Assembly: GCF_900111135.1 (NCBI RefSeq)
Contig: NZ_FOGF01000005.1
Span: 1 to 64,000 of the forward strand
From: Granulicatella balaenopterae
GTDB lineage: Bacteria > Bacillota > Bacilli > Lactobacillales > Aerococcaceae
Length of the DNA stretch: 64,000 bases
Reading direction: 5' to 3'
In this document: positions 8,215 to 17,673 of the stretch, one piece after another
Position numbering within the stretch: position 1 is the first letter of the stretch
How the letters are laid out: each line of letters begins with the position of its first letter
Notes under the pieces: model-generated
Seen by the model: the letters and a program-made list of their open reading frames with translations, nothing else
The model's database searches: none
Told to the model about the DNA's origin: nothing
Translations under genes and position numbers: made by a program

Positions 8215-8247
8215 TTAATGTTAATTTAATGCTTAAAGTGATAAAAT
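8215..8247 (+). promoter_or_regulatory. Promoter of the plus-strand CPBP gene with tandem hexamer box
   Basis: Plus strand: TTAATG (8215-8220), TTAAT, TTAATG (8226-8231), ten bases, TAAAAT (8242-8247). Both hexamers are the TTAATG variant. It stands back to back with the deacetylase box about 105 bases away; between them I see no other element. Confidence 0.65.
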
Positions 8248-8291
8248 ACTATTAAATTAAAATTTATTTCATAAAAAGAGGAGGAATTATA

Positions 8292-9149
8292 TTGAAAAAG
8301 TTCATTAATTCAGAAAAATTATATGATAATCTTATATGGATTTTACTAGTCAGTTTTTTAGTAATGATTGCAGGTGATGTCATTGGACTTTTTATTATCC
8401 CTAAAGTAGCTGAAAGTAATCAATTTTTGTACACTTTCATAGCATACTTTAGTTTTATTACAATGTGGATATCAGTTATATTGGCAGTTACTGTTTTCAA
8501 AAAGAATCACTACATTAAAGAGTCTATTCTTATGAATAAAGAAGGAAATACTGTTAAATTTTTATTAATGGGATTCATTATTGGGTTTTTATTAAATATT
8601 TTTAGTGCCTTTGTAGCCTATACTCATGGAGACATAGCACTAAAATTTACCCATTTTGAAATTTTACCGGTTTTAGTTTTATTCTTTGCAGTATTTATTC
8701 AATCATCAGCAGAAGAAGTTCTTTGTAGAGGTTTTATGTATCAGCGATTATTGCATGCAAATTTCAAACCATTGTACGCTGTCGTCATCAATGCCGCTTT
8801 TTTTGGTGTCCTTCATTTATCTAATGATGGTATTTCATTTTTAGCATTTTATGATCTATTTATTACAGGTGTATTCTTTTCATTGATTGTTTTTTATTTT
8901 GATAGTTTATGGATGGCGATGGCAATTCATACAACATGGAATTTCACTCAAAGTATTTTACTAGGATTACCAAATAGTGGAACTAGCTTCCCATATACTG
9001 TTTTTTCATTAGATACTAATTCAGTTCATAATAGCTTTGCTTATAATGTAGAATTTGGTTTAGAAGGAACTATTTTATCTTCGATTGTTATGACTTTCTG
9101 TTGTATTCTATTATATGTGCTAAAAAATAATCAGAAAAAGATTTATTAA
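8292..9149 (+). CDS. CPBP family intramembrane protease
   Basis: This is the only gene on the plus strand. It encodes 285 residues with about eight hydrophobic segments and the CPBP motifs AEEVLCRGF (EExxxR, near residue 140), FFGVLH and HTTWNFTQ. It starts with TTG, supported by AGAGGAGG seven bases upstream; no nearby ATG fits. It is divergent from the deacetylase operon and ends at a strong terminator. It is the third CPBP gene within 6 kb and the most canonical in motif 1. Substrate unknown. Confidence 0.87.
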   Translation: MKKFINSEKLYDNLIWILLVSFLVMIAGDVIGLFIIPKVAESNQFLYTFIAYFSFITMWISVILAVTVFKKNHYIKESILMNKEGNTVKFLLMGFIIGFLLNIFSAFVAYTHGDIALKFTHFEILPVLVLFFAVFIQSSAEEVLCRGFMYQRLLHANFKPLYAVVINAAFFGVLHLSNDGISFLAFYDLFITGVFFSLIVFYFDSLWMAMAIHTTWNFTQSILLGLPNSGTSFPYTVFSLDTNSVHNSFAYNVEFGLEGTILSSIVMTFCCILLYVLKNNQKKIY

Positions 9150-9180
9150 TAGATTAACAAACCATAGTGATATAAATAAA

Positions 9181-9216
9181 AGCACTTGATAATAATTGAT
9201 ATCAAGTGCTTTTTTA
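9181..9216 (+). terminator. Rho-independent terminator of the plus-strand CPBP gene
   Basis: An 11-bp perfect stem (9181-9191 with 9200-9210) closes an 8-base loop and is followed by six T residues on the plus strand. Confidence 0.9.
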
Positions 9217-9381
9217 CTATTCTTTTTTAATTTAATAAACTACACAAAAAGCTCAAATTTAGGAGTGGTGTTAATAATTCTTTTAAAAATTTCGCTTCTA
9301 TTTTATAAACAAGGGATGATAAATAAAATTATTAACCTTATAAATTATAGAACCATAAATTATGAGTTTATAAAAGTACTT

Positions 9382-12300
9382 CTACTGTTTTTTACGTCTA
9401 AATATTGTAACTATACCTAATCCGATAAATAAACTTGCAATTTCTGAAAAAATAGTTACTTTGGTTGTACCCGTTTTTGGTAACAGTGATTTTACTAGTG
9501 TTTTTACTTCTTTATAAACGTATGTGACTTCTGTTGTTCCTTCAACTATTGTTCCTTTTTCAGTACCTTTTGTTTTCTCTGGCACTAATTCATATGTTTT
9601 ACCATCTTTTGTGATAGTTGTTAGTTTGTTGTCGGTTGTGTCATAATCTGTTCCTGTTGATGTTTCTGGTGTATCTGTTACTGGTGTTTTAATAACATTG
9701 CCGTCTTCATCTACATAATGAACGATTACTTTTCCTGTTTTCTCTTCTGGTACTACTGGTGTTTTTACTTCTTTATAAACATATGTTACTTCGGTTGTGC
9801 CTTCAACAACTTTACCTTGTTCAGTACCTTTTGTTTTCTCTGGTACTAACTCATAAGTTTTACCATCTTTTATGATAGTTTTTGGTTTGTTGTCGGTTGT
9901 ATCGTAATCTGTTCCTGTTGATGATAGTTCTGTATCTGTTACGTCAACTTTAATTGTGTTGCCTTCTTCATCTACATAATGAACAACTACATCACCTAAT
10001 ACTTCTTTATATTGGTATTTAATAACTTGTTCTTCTTTGGCAACTGTACCAGTTGTTGCTGCTGAACCGTCTTTCAGTGTTGGTTCACCTTCTGCTTCAA
10101 CTAAAACATATGTTTTACCATCTGCATCTGTTAATTTAGCTGGCGCTTGATCTTCATACGCTTCGCCTGCTGGTGTTCCTTCTGGTTTTACAACTTTAAT
10201 TGTTTCACCATTTTCTCCTGGTAATTTTGTATCAGTTCCTTCGATATAGTATTCAGCGGTTATACTGCCGACTACTTCTTTATAAACGTATGTGACTTCT
10301 GTTGTTCCTTCAACTACTTTTCCTTGTTCAGTACCTTTTGTTTTCTCTGGCACTAATTCATAAGTTTTACCATCTTTTGTGATAGTTTTTGGTTTGTTGT
10401 CAGTTGTGTCGTAATCTGTTCCTGTTGATGTTTCTGGTGTGTCTGTTACTGGTGTTTTAATAACATTTCCTTCTTCATCCACATAGTTTACGACTACATC
10501 ACCTAATACTTCTTTATATTGGTATTTAATAACTTGTTCTTCTTTGGCAACTGTACCAGTTGTTGCTGCTGAACCGTCTTTCAATGTTGGCTTGCCTTCT
10601 GCTTCAACTAAAACATATGTTTTACCATCTGCATCTGTTAATTTAGCTGGCGCTTGATCTTCATACGCTTCGCCTGCTGGTGTTCCTTCTGGTTTTACAA
10701 CTTTAATTGTTTCACCATTTTCTCCTGGTAATTTTGTATCTGTTCCTTCGATATAGTATTCAGCTGTTACACTGCCAGATGCTTCAACATATACTCCAAC
10801 ACGCTGTGGTTCTGTTGGTAATAATCCATTTATAGTTACAGCAAATGAATTCCATGCTGCTCGATCCTTACCTTCTGTATTTACATCTAATAATTCTTCA
10901 GATAATTCTTCGGGTGCTTTCATTTTAAATTCTAATGTAATATCTTGTCCTGGAATCATCACTGTTCCTGGTTTTAATTCAATTTTGAAGCTATGAATAC
11001 TTGACCAATCTGTTACTTCAGCTTTTGTTTTCCATGCTGGATCAGTAGTTGATGCATTAGCAATCTCATCTACCCCTGTTGGATAGTCTACTTTAGTTAA
11101 AACTGTTTCACGACTTGGATTTGTTTCTGTACTGTAGAAGATTTCAACTTTATCCGCCCATTTTTCTGGTACTATAATAGCTCCTTGTAATGTTGGAGTA
11201 AAGTGACTTCCACGAGCGACATTATCTAAAACAGTCTTGTCATCAACTGACGGTAAAATATCAATAAAACCTAATTTAGTAATATCATTACCTGTTGTAT
11301 TAGTTAAAGTAATTTGATAATTAATATCGCCACCTAGTGAGGTTTTAGCTAAGTGACTGTATCCTTTATCTAATTCTCCTTTTACCAATTTAATGGTTTG
11401 TAAGTCTTTTTTAGATACTAAAACATAATCTTTTTCATTTGTAATATTTGAACCTGTACCATATTGTTCTGTTCCAGATTCCATTCTTGCCTGTAGCTGT
11501 AGATTGACTGCTGCACTGTTCGATATTGCTACGGGAATTTCAAATTCTAAATCTTTTTGTGGATTTAAACTTTTTTGATTCCATATAACTTCAATTACTT
11601 GTTGGCCATTATCATTAAAACTTGTAGAATAGCGGCCATTTTTTTGAGGAGTTGTACTACTTCCGAAATGATTAATTAAATTAAAAATTCCTGCTTCATT
11701 TTCTTTTATAGTTACACCTTTTGGTAAAGTAATATAACCTTTAATATTTTCAGGTATTTTTCCAGTAGAACTTGTAGTATTTTTAATAGTCAATTTAACT
11801 TTATTATCTCCTACTTTAACACGGTTCCCATCTACATGGGTGAACTGTGTTTGAACATCTACAATTGGGGCATATGCTTCTTTTTGTACAATAGTTGCTT
11901 GTCTTGGACCAATTAAAGAGCTAGTTCCTAAAGCCGGATTAGCTTTACGAATAACTTTTGTGCCATCATGTAAGACTAAATGATATTCTGTTTCAACTTG
12001 TCCAGTTCCTGTTGATCCAGGTACAATAGTGTATCGTGACTGTAGATTTAAACCTACTCTACCATCAATAACACCATTAGGTTCTAATGGTTCAACAACT
12101 ATTTTATAAGTTTTAATATGATTATCTTCCGTTAAGCCTAAATCCCCAACTTCTAATAACCAGTATTTTTCATCTGGAGCGTAATCCCTCCAAAATGGTA
12201 TATCAGATAATATTTTTTCACGAGTAGAATTATCATCAAGTGTGGCAACAAATGTTACTTTTACCTTTGTTTTTAAGGCTGCTTCATCTATATTAATATG

Positions 12301-13659
12301 ATATCTCTCAAATGGATTACGAATAAAAGCATATTCAAAATTGAATTTTGAATCCACATTTTGAATTAATTCTAACTTTTTATATCCATTACGAAGAATA
12401 TCATCAATATTATATCTTTTATTACTTGGTGTGATTTCTAGAACTTCATCATTTCCTGATGTATACATTGAATAGCCTATTTGCCATTTTCTTCCTGGTA
12501 CAATATGATATTGCGTATCAAAAGCTAGCATCGCCATATCATCTACTTGTGGATTTGGATTTGGAATCTGTTCAGAAGCATAATCTCCTTTGCCGTCTTT
12601 TGGTCCTCTATTAGCCGGATATAAATAATTCCCATATGTAGGTTTGACTGGATTACCATTTATTACTACTGGAACCATTGCTTTATTAGAAGTTACATCT
12701 ACTGTTAGATTATCTTCATTTTCCACACTAGCTGTTACGGTATTTTCATAATCTGTATTTTGACTCAACCACTCTGGTACTTTTGTATAGAATTGAATTT
12801 CTTTATAGAATAAATTATTATCATCATCGTTATCATCATTAACCGGAATTGTAAAATCTAATGTGGTAGCATTATTACTTTTGGATTCTTTAACCGTAAT
12901 ATCTGATTGCTCTTGATTTACTAAACCTTTATATTCTAAATATTGAGGCAACACATCTCTTACCGTAACATTGCCTTTAATATTTCGTTGGCCTACCTGT
13001 TTTTTAGGGACAGCTACTTTTATCGTCCAAATAACATTTTCTCCTGGCATAGCTGATACAGCATTTTCTTTATTTTGAATACCTACAAATGCTTTACTTG
13101 CAGTAATTTCTGTTTGACTGTTAATAGTTACATTTGCATTTGTATTTGTTTCAAATTTACCTGCAGCAAACTTAGCTGATAAAGCCATTTGAGTATTATT
13201 CGGTGTAATTCCGTTTTTGGTATTTAATTTTAAAAAGACTCTTGAACTTGTTCCAGCTTGCAAGCTAGAAAATTCATATATTAATTGATGTTGATTCGCA
13301 TCATAAGTCGGAACTGTTTTCACTAAATTACCATCTTTATCAAAGCTAGTAATTGCTACATTCTCAAAATCACTTGGCATTTCATAAAATGTTGTATCTT
13401 TTGGTAATTGAATAACTACTTCACGTTTTTCGGCTGTATTCAGTTGTTCATTTACCTCTTCCATCGCTCCAGATACTTTAAAATCCATCTGATAAACAGC
13501 ACTCTCACCCGCTTGAATTTCTGGTGCTAAACTATTCAACGATAATTGAATGTTTGGATTTGCTGTATCGGCATAAACAAATGGTGCATTTGGCGCTATA
13601 GCATTAAAGGTTAACATCATTACTAAGAATTGATTCCCTTTTTTATTATTTTTTAACAT
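9382..13659 (-). CDS. Large LPKTG-anchored surface protein with MucBP-type repeats
   Basis: This 1425-residue protein starts with a signal peptide (residues 1-31, ending VYADT). A long extracellular region of about 930 residues with DUF11/isopeptide-like beta domains follows. Five C-terminal MucBP-like modules (about residues 962-1385) alternate as A-B-A-B-B; A begins with a VTAEYYIEGTDTKLP-type strand and B with VVVHYVDEEGN. The sorting signal is LLPKTG, a hydrophobic span and RRKKQ. MucBP modules bind mucin-type glycans in related lactic acid bacteria, so an adhesin role is likely. The gene follows the pilus operon after 306 bases, with its own GAAAGGAG ribosome site. Confidence 0.9.
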   Translation of the reverse strand: MLKNNKKGNQFLVMMLTFNAIAPNAPFVYADTANPNIQLSLNSLAPEIQAGESAVYQMDFKVSGAMEEVNEQLNTAEKREVVIQLPKDTTFYEMPSDFENVAITSFDKDGNLVKTVPTYDANQHQLIYEFSSLQAGTSSRVFLKLNTKNGITPNNTQMALSAKFAAGKFETNTNANVTINSQTEITASKAFVGIQNKENAVSAMPGENVIWTIKVAVPKKQVGQRNIKGNVTVRDVLPQYLEYKGLVNQEQSDITVKESKSNNATTLDFTIPVNDDNDDDNNLFYKEIQFYTKVPEWLSQNTDYENTVTASVENEDNLTVDVTSNKAMVPVVINGNPVKPTYGNYLYPANRGPKDGKGDYASEQIPNPNPQVDDMAMLAFDTQYHIVPGRKWQIGYSMYTSGNDEVLEITPSNKRYNIDDILRNGYKKLELIQNVDSKFNFEYAFIRNPFERYHINIDEAALKTKVKVTFVATLDDNSTREKILSDIPFWRDYAPDEKYWLLEVGDLGLTEDNHIKTYKIVVEPLEPNGVIDGRVGLNLQSRYTIVPGSTGTGQVETEYHLVLHDGTKVIRKANPALGTSSLIGPRQATIVQKEAYAPIVDVQTQFTHVDGNRVKVGDNKVKLTIKNTTSSTGKIPENIKGYITLPKGVTIKENEAGIFNLINHFGSSTTPQKNGRYSTSFNDNGQQVIEVIWNQKSLNPQKDLEFEIPVAISNSAAVNLQLQARMESGTEQYGTGSNITNEKDYVLVSKKDLQTIKLVKGELDKGYSHLAKTSLGGDINYQITLTNTTGNDITKLGFIDILPSVDDKTVLDNVARGSHFTPTLQGAIIVPEKWADKVEIFYSTETNPSRETVLTKVDYPTGVDEIANASTTDPAWKTKAEVTDWSSIHSFKIELKPGTVMIPGQDITLEFKMKAPEELSEELLDVNTEGKDRAAWNSFAVTINGLLPTEPQRVGVYVEASGSVTAEYYIEGTDTKLPGENGETIKVVKPEGTPAGEAYEDQAPAKLTDADGKTYVLVEAEGKPTLKDGSAATTGTVAKEEQVIKYQYKEVLGDVVVNYVDEEGNVIKTPVTDTPETSTGTDYDTTDNKPKTITKDGKTYELVPEKTKGTEQGKVVEGTTEVTYVYKEVVGSITAEYYIEGTDTKLPGENGETIKVVKPEGTPAGEAYEDQAPAKLTDADGKTYVLVEAEGEPTLKDGSAATTGTVAKEEQVIKYQYKEVLGDVVVHYVDEEGNTIKVDVTDTELSSTGTDYDTTDNKPKTIIKDGKTYELVPEKTKGTEQGKVVEGTTEVTYVYKEVKTPVVPEEKTGKVIVHYVDEDGNVIKTPVTDTPETSTGTDYDTTDNKLTTITKDGKTYELVPEKTKGTEKGTIVEGTTEVTYVYKEVKTLVKSLLPKTGTTKVTIFSEIASLFIGLGIVTIFRRKKQ
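9490..10775 (-). repeat. Near-identical tandem coding repeats (A-B modules)
   Basis: The A+B unit repeats with a period of 507 bases (169 codons): the sequence around 10241 reappears at 10748, and long stretches of the A module are base-for-base identical. A third B module follows at about 9500-9750. Identity this high, including silent positions, points to recent duplication or ongoing recombination, so repeat number may vary between strains. Confidence 0.85.
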
Positions 13660-13965
13660 AAAAATCTCCTTTCAATTTTAAGAATTAGATTTACTGTCAA
13701 ATAGTAGATACACTAACAATTTTTTTGAAATTAAAAACAATGACATTATAGAATATATTTTAGAAATTCACTTTCCATATATATTACAATTAGTTATAAT
13801 CCAAAATCAGTACACATCTTATCCTTTTACATATATTTTTTAGTCTATCATTTTAAAATAAAATCCATGTTAAATTTTTATTTTTTTATGCTATAACAGT
13901 CTTTTTACTAGACTACAAGCATATATCGCCTTATTCTTATTATCAAAATAACCAAAATAAACTAA
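13660..13965 (-). other. Intergenic region between pilus tip gene and LPKTG gene
   Basis: This 306-base AT-rich stretch has no supportable ORF. It holds a TATAAT at 13750-13745 (minus strand) and a single TTAACA at 13873-13868 whose upstream partner (AAAATA) fits the box only weakly. A small hairpin near 13896-13912 lacks a T-run on the minus strand, so I see no clear terminator after the pilus operon. Confidence 0.4.
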
Positions 13966-16900
13966 CTACTTACTCTTTTTTAATAAACTTATTGCTACAA
14001 AAACCATTGCTGATCCTAATACCCAATAAATATATTCTCCTAAAAATTTTCCAGTATTCGGTAATTCGTAGTCTAATTTTTTTATGTTTGTGATAATGAA
14101 ATTCCCATTTTCATTGCTGATATTAACCTCATAACCTTCCGGAATATTTTGTTCTACAACACGATATTCTCCAGCTGGTACATTATTCCATATATAATGC
14201 CAATCATTTTCTGAATGTAAAATAACTGGATTTTCAATATTTTCTTGATAAATATTTTTTGTTTGGCTAACCCATTGCTGGTCCTTTTTTATCTGTAAAT
14301 CAACTTGGATTTCATTCGGGCGGTTAATATCATCATCAATCCATCTTTTCACAACCTCTATTGTAGTTTTATCCAATTGATTTGTATCAACTTGAATTAC
14401 TGGTTTATCATATTGATGGGTCTTAGAAGTTGCGTTATGCTTATAAGAAACAGTTGCCATATCATTAGAATAGAAACCTTCCTTATCTGAACTTGTCTTA
14501 TTGGTTCCATAGTCAGTCATTAAGTCACCTTTACTATCTCCATAGCCATTCGTTTCATATTCTTTATAAGCGTATGGAGTAGTTTTAATATTAAAAGATA
14601 CACTATATTCTGCTTCATTTTCCATTCTCATCATTGGTGAAAATGTAACAATGATTTCCTTTCCATTCGTTTCTACACTTTGTACAATGTCATTACCATT
14701 ATCATCTTGAATTGATTGTTCATTCTCATATAATATAGTTTCTATTCCATTAATTTTTTTTGTGATTTTAATATCTTTTTGCTCATGAAAATCAACATAT
14801 TCACTTAATTGATCCGTAATAACAAGATGCGTATAATCATCAGCTTTAATAATTGAATCAAATGTGTCATATATATTTTTTCTATCGCCAACAGAAAAGT
14901 ATCGTCCACTTCCTTTATAAGCATAATATTCTAGTACTTCAGAATTAATACTATAGATGCTTTTTGATTCATCGACATCTTTCAATATCCCTATTGTATA
15001 TGTTGTTACATTCGGATTATTGGCTAAAAAATCATTAAAAGCCCATTCAGATGCCAATATACAAAATGGATAATTAGTTTTATCGTCAATACCTGTTCCC
15101 CATCTTTTTAAGTAATTATCTTTAAAGTTATACCCATATCCATATCCACTATTTTTAATTGTTGTTATATGCTCTTTGTCATATTGATCAATAATAAAGA
15201 AGGTTGGTATTCCATCTCCTAAAAAAATCATTATCTTTTTATGATGATTATTTTTTTGATTAAACATTTCATTAGCTAATTTTAATCCTGCTTCATAATT
15301 TGTTCCTTGATGATATTTTGCCTTTACATCTACTGTCATGGGTAACTGTTGCGTCCATGGTACAATGATATTAGCATCTTTATGATATGTATAATCTTGA
15401 TAATTTGTTAAAAAAGCATCGCCTGCAAATCCTATTACCGCAATGCTATTCTCTTGATGCAAGCTTAGTGCCTGAGCAATAATACCATCACTACCATTTA
15501 AAATATCTGATATAGCTCTGTCTCTTGGAATGGTCTTGTTTTGTCCTTCTAATAAAATATCATCACTCGCCATACTATAAGATTGGTCCACTACAAATAA
15601 AAAATCAGTTGGCACAGGTTCTTGAATGCGTGCTTTTGCCGTAAGATATAATCTATATAAATCAGTTTTATCAAGTGCTTTATTATCCAAATCAGTATCT
15701 GGATTTTCTTCATTATCACGAAATGCGTCAATAGTTTTATGGTATTCAAATTTTTCTTCTACTGCATCTTCCGTTTGTTTCTTTTGATTTGTAATAGTAA
15801 TTTTATCAATTGGTTCTACTTTTTCATAAAGTACTGCACGATTATTTTCTGGTAAGTTATTACTGTTAGAATCATATCCATAGAAATTCCAACCAAAAGA
15901 TTCTCCTCCATAATAGTAATCAATACGCTCTGTTTGCCACTTATTATTTATATATTTCCAGCCTTTTAAATAATTATTATCTATTTGAAAACGATATTCA
16001 TATTGATTATAATTTTCTTCATATACTGGTGATCGATTGACGAATGCCAACTTACCCAAATATTGATTATTACTATCAGTCATACATAATGAATAGTACT
16101 GTTTATTTGTATCTGGATATAAGGCAGTCCATTCTGAAGCCTCTTCAATATCTGTTTTTACGCCATTTAAAGCATAAAAATAGTTTCCATTTTTTGTACC
16201 TATAACATATCGATGATTTTCTTTAATTTCTGTTACTGGTTGCCATTCATTTTTTCTACTAATTTTAAGTTCTGTATTCTCCCATTTTTTTGATGCTAAT
16301 TCTTCAATTTGTAGGTTAGAATCATTATATTTTTTTGGAATTTGAATTGTAGATGTCCATGTTGATTCATTTATAGCACCATGAAGCACTTGAATATCTT
16401 CCCAATCATGATTTTTTAATACTAAAACAATCCCTTCCATATCTGGCGAACCATTTTGCCATTGTTTTTCAACTGTAATTTTTACAAAATCTTCTGTATT
16501 TGAATTAATACTAGAATAATTTACGTAATTGTTTGGTTGTATATTTCTAGATCTTAATCTTGGAATATTATTTTCTCCCTGCTTATCCTTACCTATTTCT
16601 CTTTTATGAATTAAATAGATGTCAAATTTATCTAAATCGTTTTTAGTTAATTCGAAGTCCTCTGGTGAAAATACCACTCTATCGTTATCTATTATTTCTT
16701 CAAATGTAAATAAAAATCGTTGATCAATTTGTGTTAAATCAATTGTTTCTATTTGATTTTGATGAGTTAATGCTTTTTTATCAGTTATTTGACTATTTTT
16801 TTCAATTAAAATAACTTGATTTCCTTTTTCTAACATACTAATCTCTACTTTTTGAAGATCATCTACTAAAGGAGTACCATAAACTTTGCTAAATGGTGCC

Positions 16901-16992
16901 GTATCTAAATTAAAAATCAGTATAATAAACGTCATGATCATAAGAAACCAATTTATTTCTTTTTTATTACATTTATAAATTGTTTTATTCAT
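13966..16992 (-). CDS. Pilus tip adhesin with VWA domain, LPNTG-anchored
   Basis: This 1008-residue protein has an N-terminal signal/TM segment (about residues 14-32), an N-terminal Cna_B-like domain near residues 170-250, a von Willebrand A domain at about 460-700 and a C-terminal Cna_B domain. The metal-binding DxSxS motif is in VVDQSYSM, about residue 467. The protein ends ELPNTG, a TM span and KKSK. This domain order is that of tip pilins such as SpaC or RrgA. It is the last gene of the pilus operon, 41 bases after the small pilin. The ligand cannot be read from sequence. Confidence 0.9.
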   Translation of the reverse strand: MNKTIYKCNKKEINWFLMIMTFIILIFNLDTAPFSKVYGTPLVDDLQKVEISMLEKGNQVILIEKNSQITDKKALTHQNQIETIDLTQIDQRFLFTFEEIIDNDRVVFSPEDFELTKNDLDKFDIYLIHKREIGKDKQGENNIPRLRSRNIQPNNYVNYSSINSNTEDFVKITVEKQWQNGSPDMEGIVLVLKNHDWEDIQVLHGAINESTWTSTIQIPKKYNDSNLQIEELASKKWENTELKISRKNEWQPVTEIKENHRYVIGTKNGNYFYALNGVKTDIEEASEWTALYPDTNKQYYSLCMTDSNNQYLGKLAFVNRSPVYEENYNQYEYRFQIDNNYLKGWKYINNKWQTERIDYYYGGESFGWNFYGYDSNSNNLPENNRAVLYEKVEPIDKITITNQKKQTEDAVEEKFEYHKTIDAFRDNEENPDTDLDNKALDKTDLYRLYLTAKARIQEPVPTDFLFVVDQSYSMASDDILLEGQNKTIPRDRAISDILNGSDGIIAQALSLHQENSIAVIGFAGDAFLTNYQDYTYHKDANIIVPWTQQLPMTVDVKAKYHQGTNYEAGLKLANEMFNQKNNHHKKIMIFLGDGIPTFFIIDQYDKEHITTIKNSGYGYGYNFKDNYLKRWGTGIDDKTNYPFCILASEWAFNDFLANNPNVTTYTIGILKDVDESKSIYSINSEVLEYYAYKGSGRYFSVGDRKNIYDTFDSIIKADDYTHLVITDQLSEYVDFHEQKDIKITKKINGIETILYENEQSIQDDNGNDIVQSVETNGKEIIVTFSPMMRMENEAEYSVSFNIKTTPYAYKEYETNGYGDSKGDLMTDYGTNKTSSDKEGFYSNDMATVSYKHNATSKTHQYDKPVIQVDTNQLDKTTIEVVKRWIDDDINRPNEIQVDLQIKKDQQWVSQTKNIYQENIENPVILHSENDWHYIWNNVPAGEYRVVEQNIPEGYEVNISNENGNFIITNIKKLDYELPNTGKFLGEYIYWVLGSAMVFVAISLLKKSK

Positions 16993-17033
16993 ATTAACAC
17001 TTCATCCCTTTCAAATTTTATACGACTATTACC

Positions 17034-17672
17034 TTAATATTTTTTTCTAGTTTCTAATGAAATAAACATTAATATTAATAATACTCCTCCTATTTGACTA
17101 GTATATTCTGTTTGCAGTCCAGTTTTTGGGAGTTGTAATAGTGATTTTCTTACAAACTTAGGATGACAAACAACCTGGTAATTCCAATAAGATTCTTCTT
17201 TTTCAGTCGAATAATTATATTGAGGTAATGTGATTAAAAAAGGATCAATAGTATAATTTTTCATATTTTTTACAGTTACTAAATAGATTCCTGGAGTTAA
17301 ATTTTTATTCAAAAATACATATTTTCCTTTATCATTTACTTCAATTGATGTGCTAATTGGATTAGTTATTTTATTATTTGCTATTTCTAAGGCATAGTCA
17401 TGCTGTTGTGTAGCTGTTAACTCCTCTAAATTTTTATAAACAGTTTTATATTCATCTATTGCTTCAAAATCAATTTTCTCATTGTCTTTTTTCACCATGT
17501 TTGCAATACGATATAATTCGACTTTCCCAACAGATTCTACATCTAAACCGCTCATATCAATCGTTAAATTACTATATTGATTCATTTTTGGTGCTGTATC
17601 CGCAAACACCTTAGATGCCATACCATTTATAAATAAGACTATTACACCTAATATGCTAACTATCTTTCTCAT
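17034..17672 (-). CDS. Small pilus subunit (probably basal pilin), LPKTG-anchored
   Basis: This 212-residue protein has a signal peptide ending VFADT and one pilin domain with a typical segment (YLVTVKNMKNYTIDPFLITLP). The C-terminal sorting signal LQLPKTG is followed by a hydrophobic stretch and RKKY. By size and position after the sortases it resembles minor/basal pilins that link the shaft to the wall. It has a good AAAGGAG ribosome site. It starts one base before the stop region of the upstream sortase gene, so translation is probably coupled. Confidence 0.8.
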   Translation of the reverse strand: MRKIVSILGVIVLFINGMASKVFADTAPKMNQYSNLTIDMSGLDVESVGKVELYRIANMVKKDNEKIDFEAIDEYKTVYKNLEELTATQQHDYALEIANNKITNPISTSIEVNDKGKYVFLNKNLTPGIYLVTVKNMKNYTIDPFLITLPQYNYSTEKEESYWNYQVVCHPKFVRKSLLQLPKTGLQTEYTSQIGGVLLILMFISLETRKKY

Positions 17673-17673
17673 C

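Noticed and set aside
9196-9420. Plus-strand 74-codon ORF after the CPBP gene
   Set aside because: It starts inside the CPBP terminator, has no ribosome site, consists of AT-driven hydrophobic codons and overlaps the end of the LPKTG gene.
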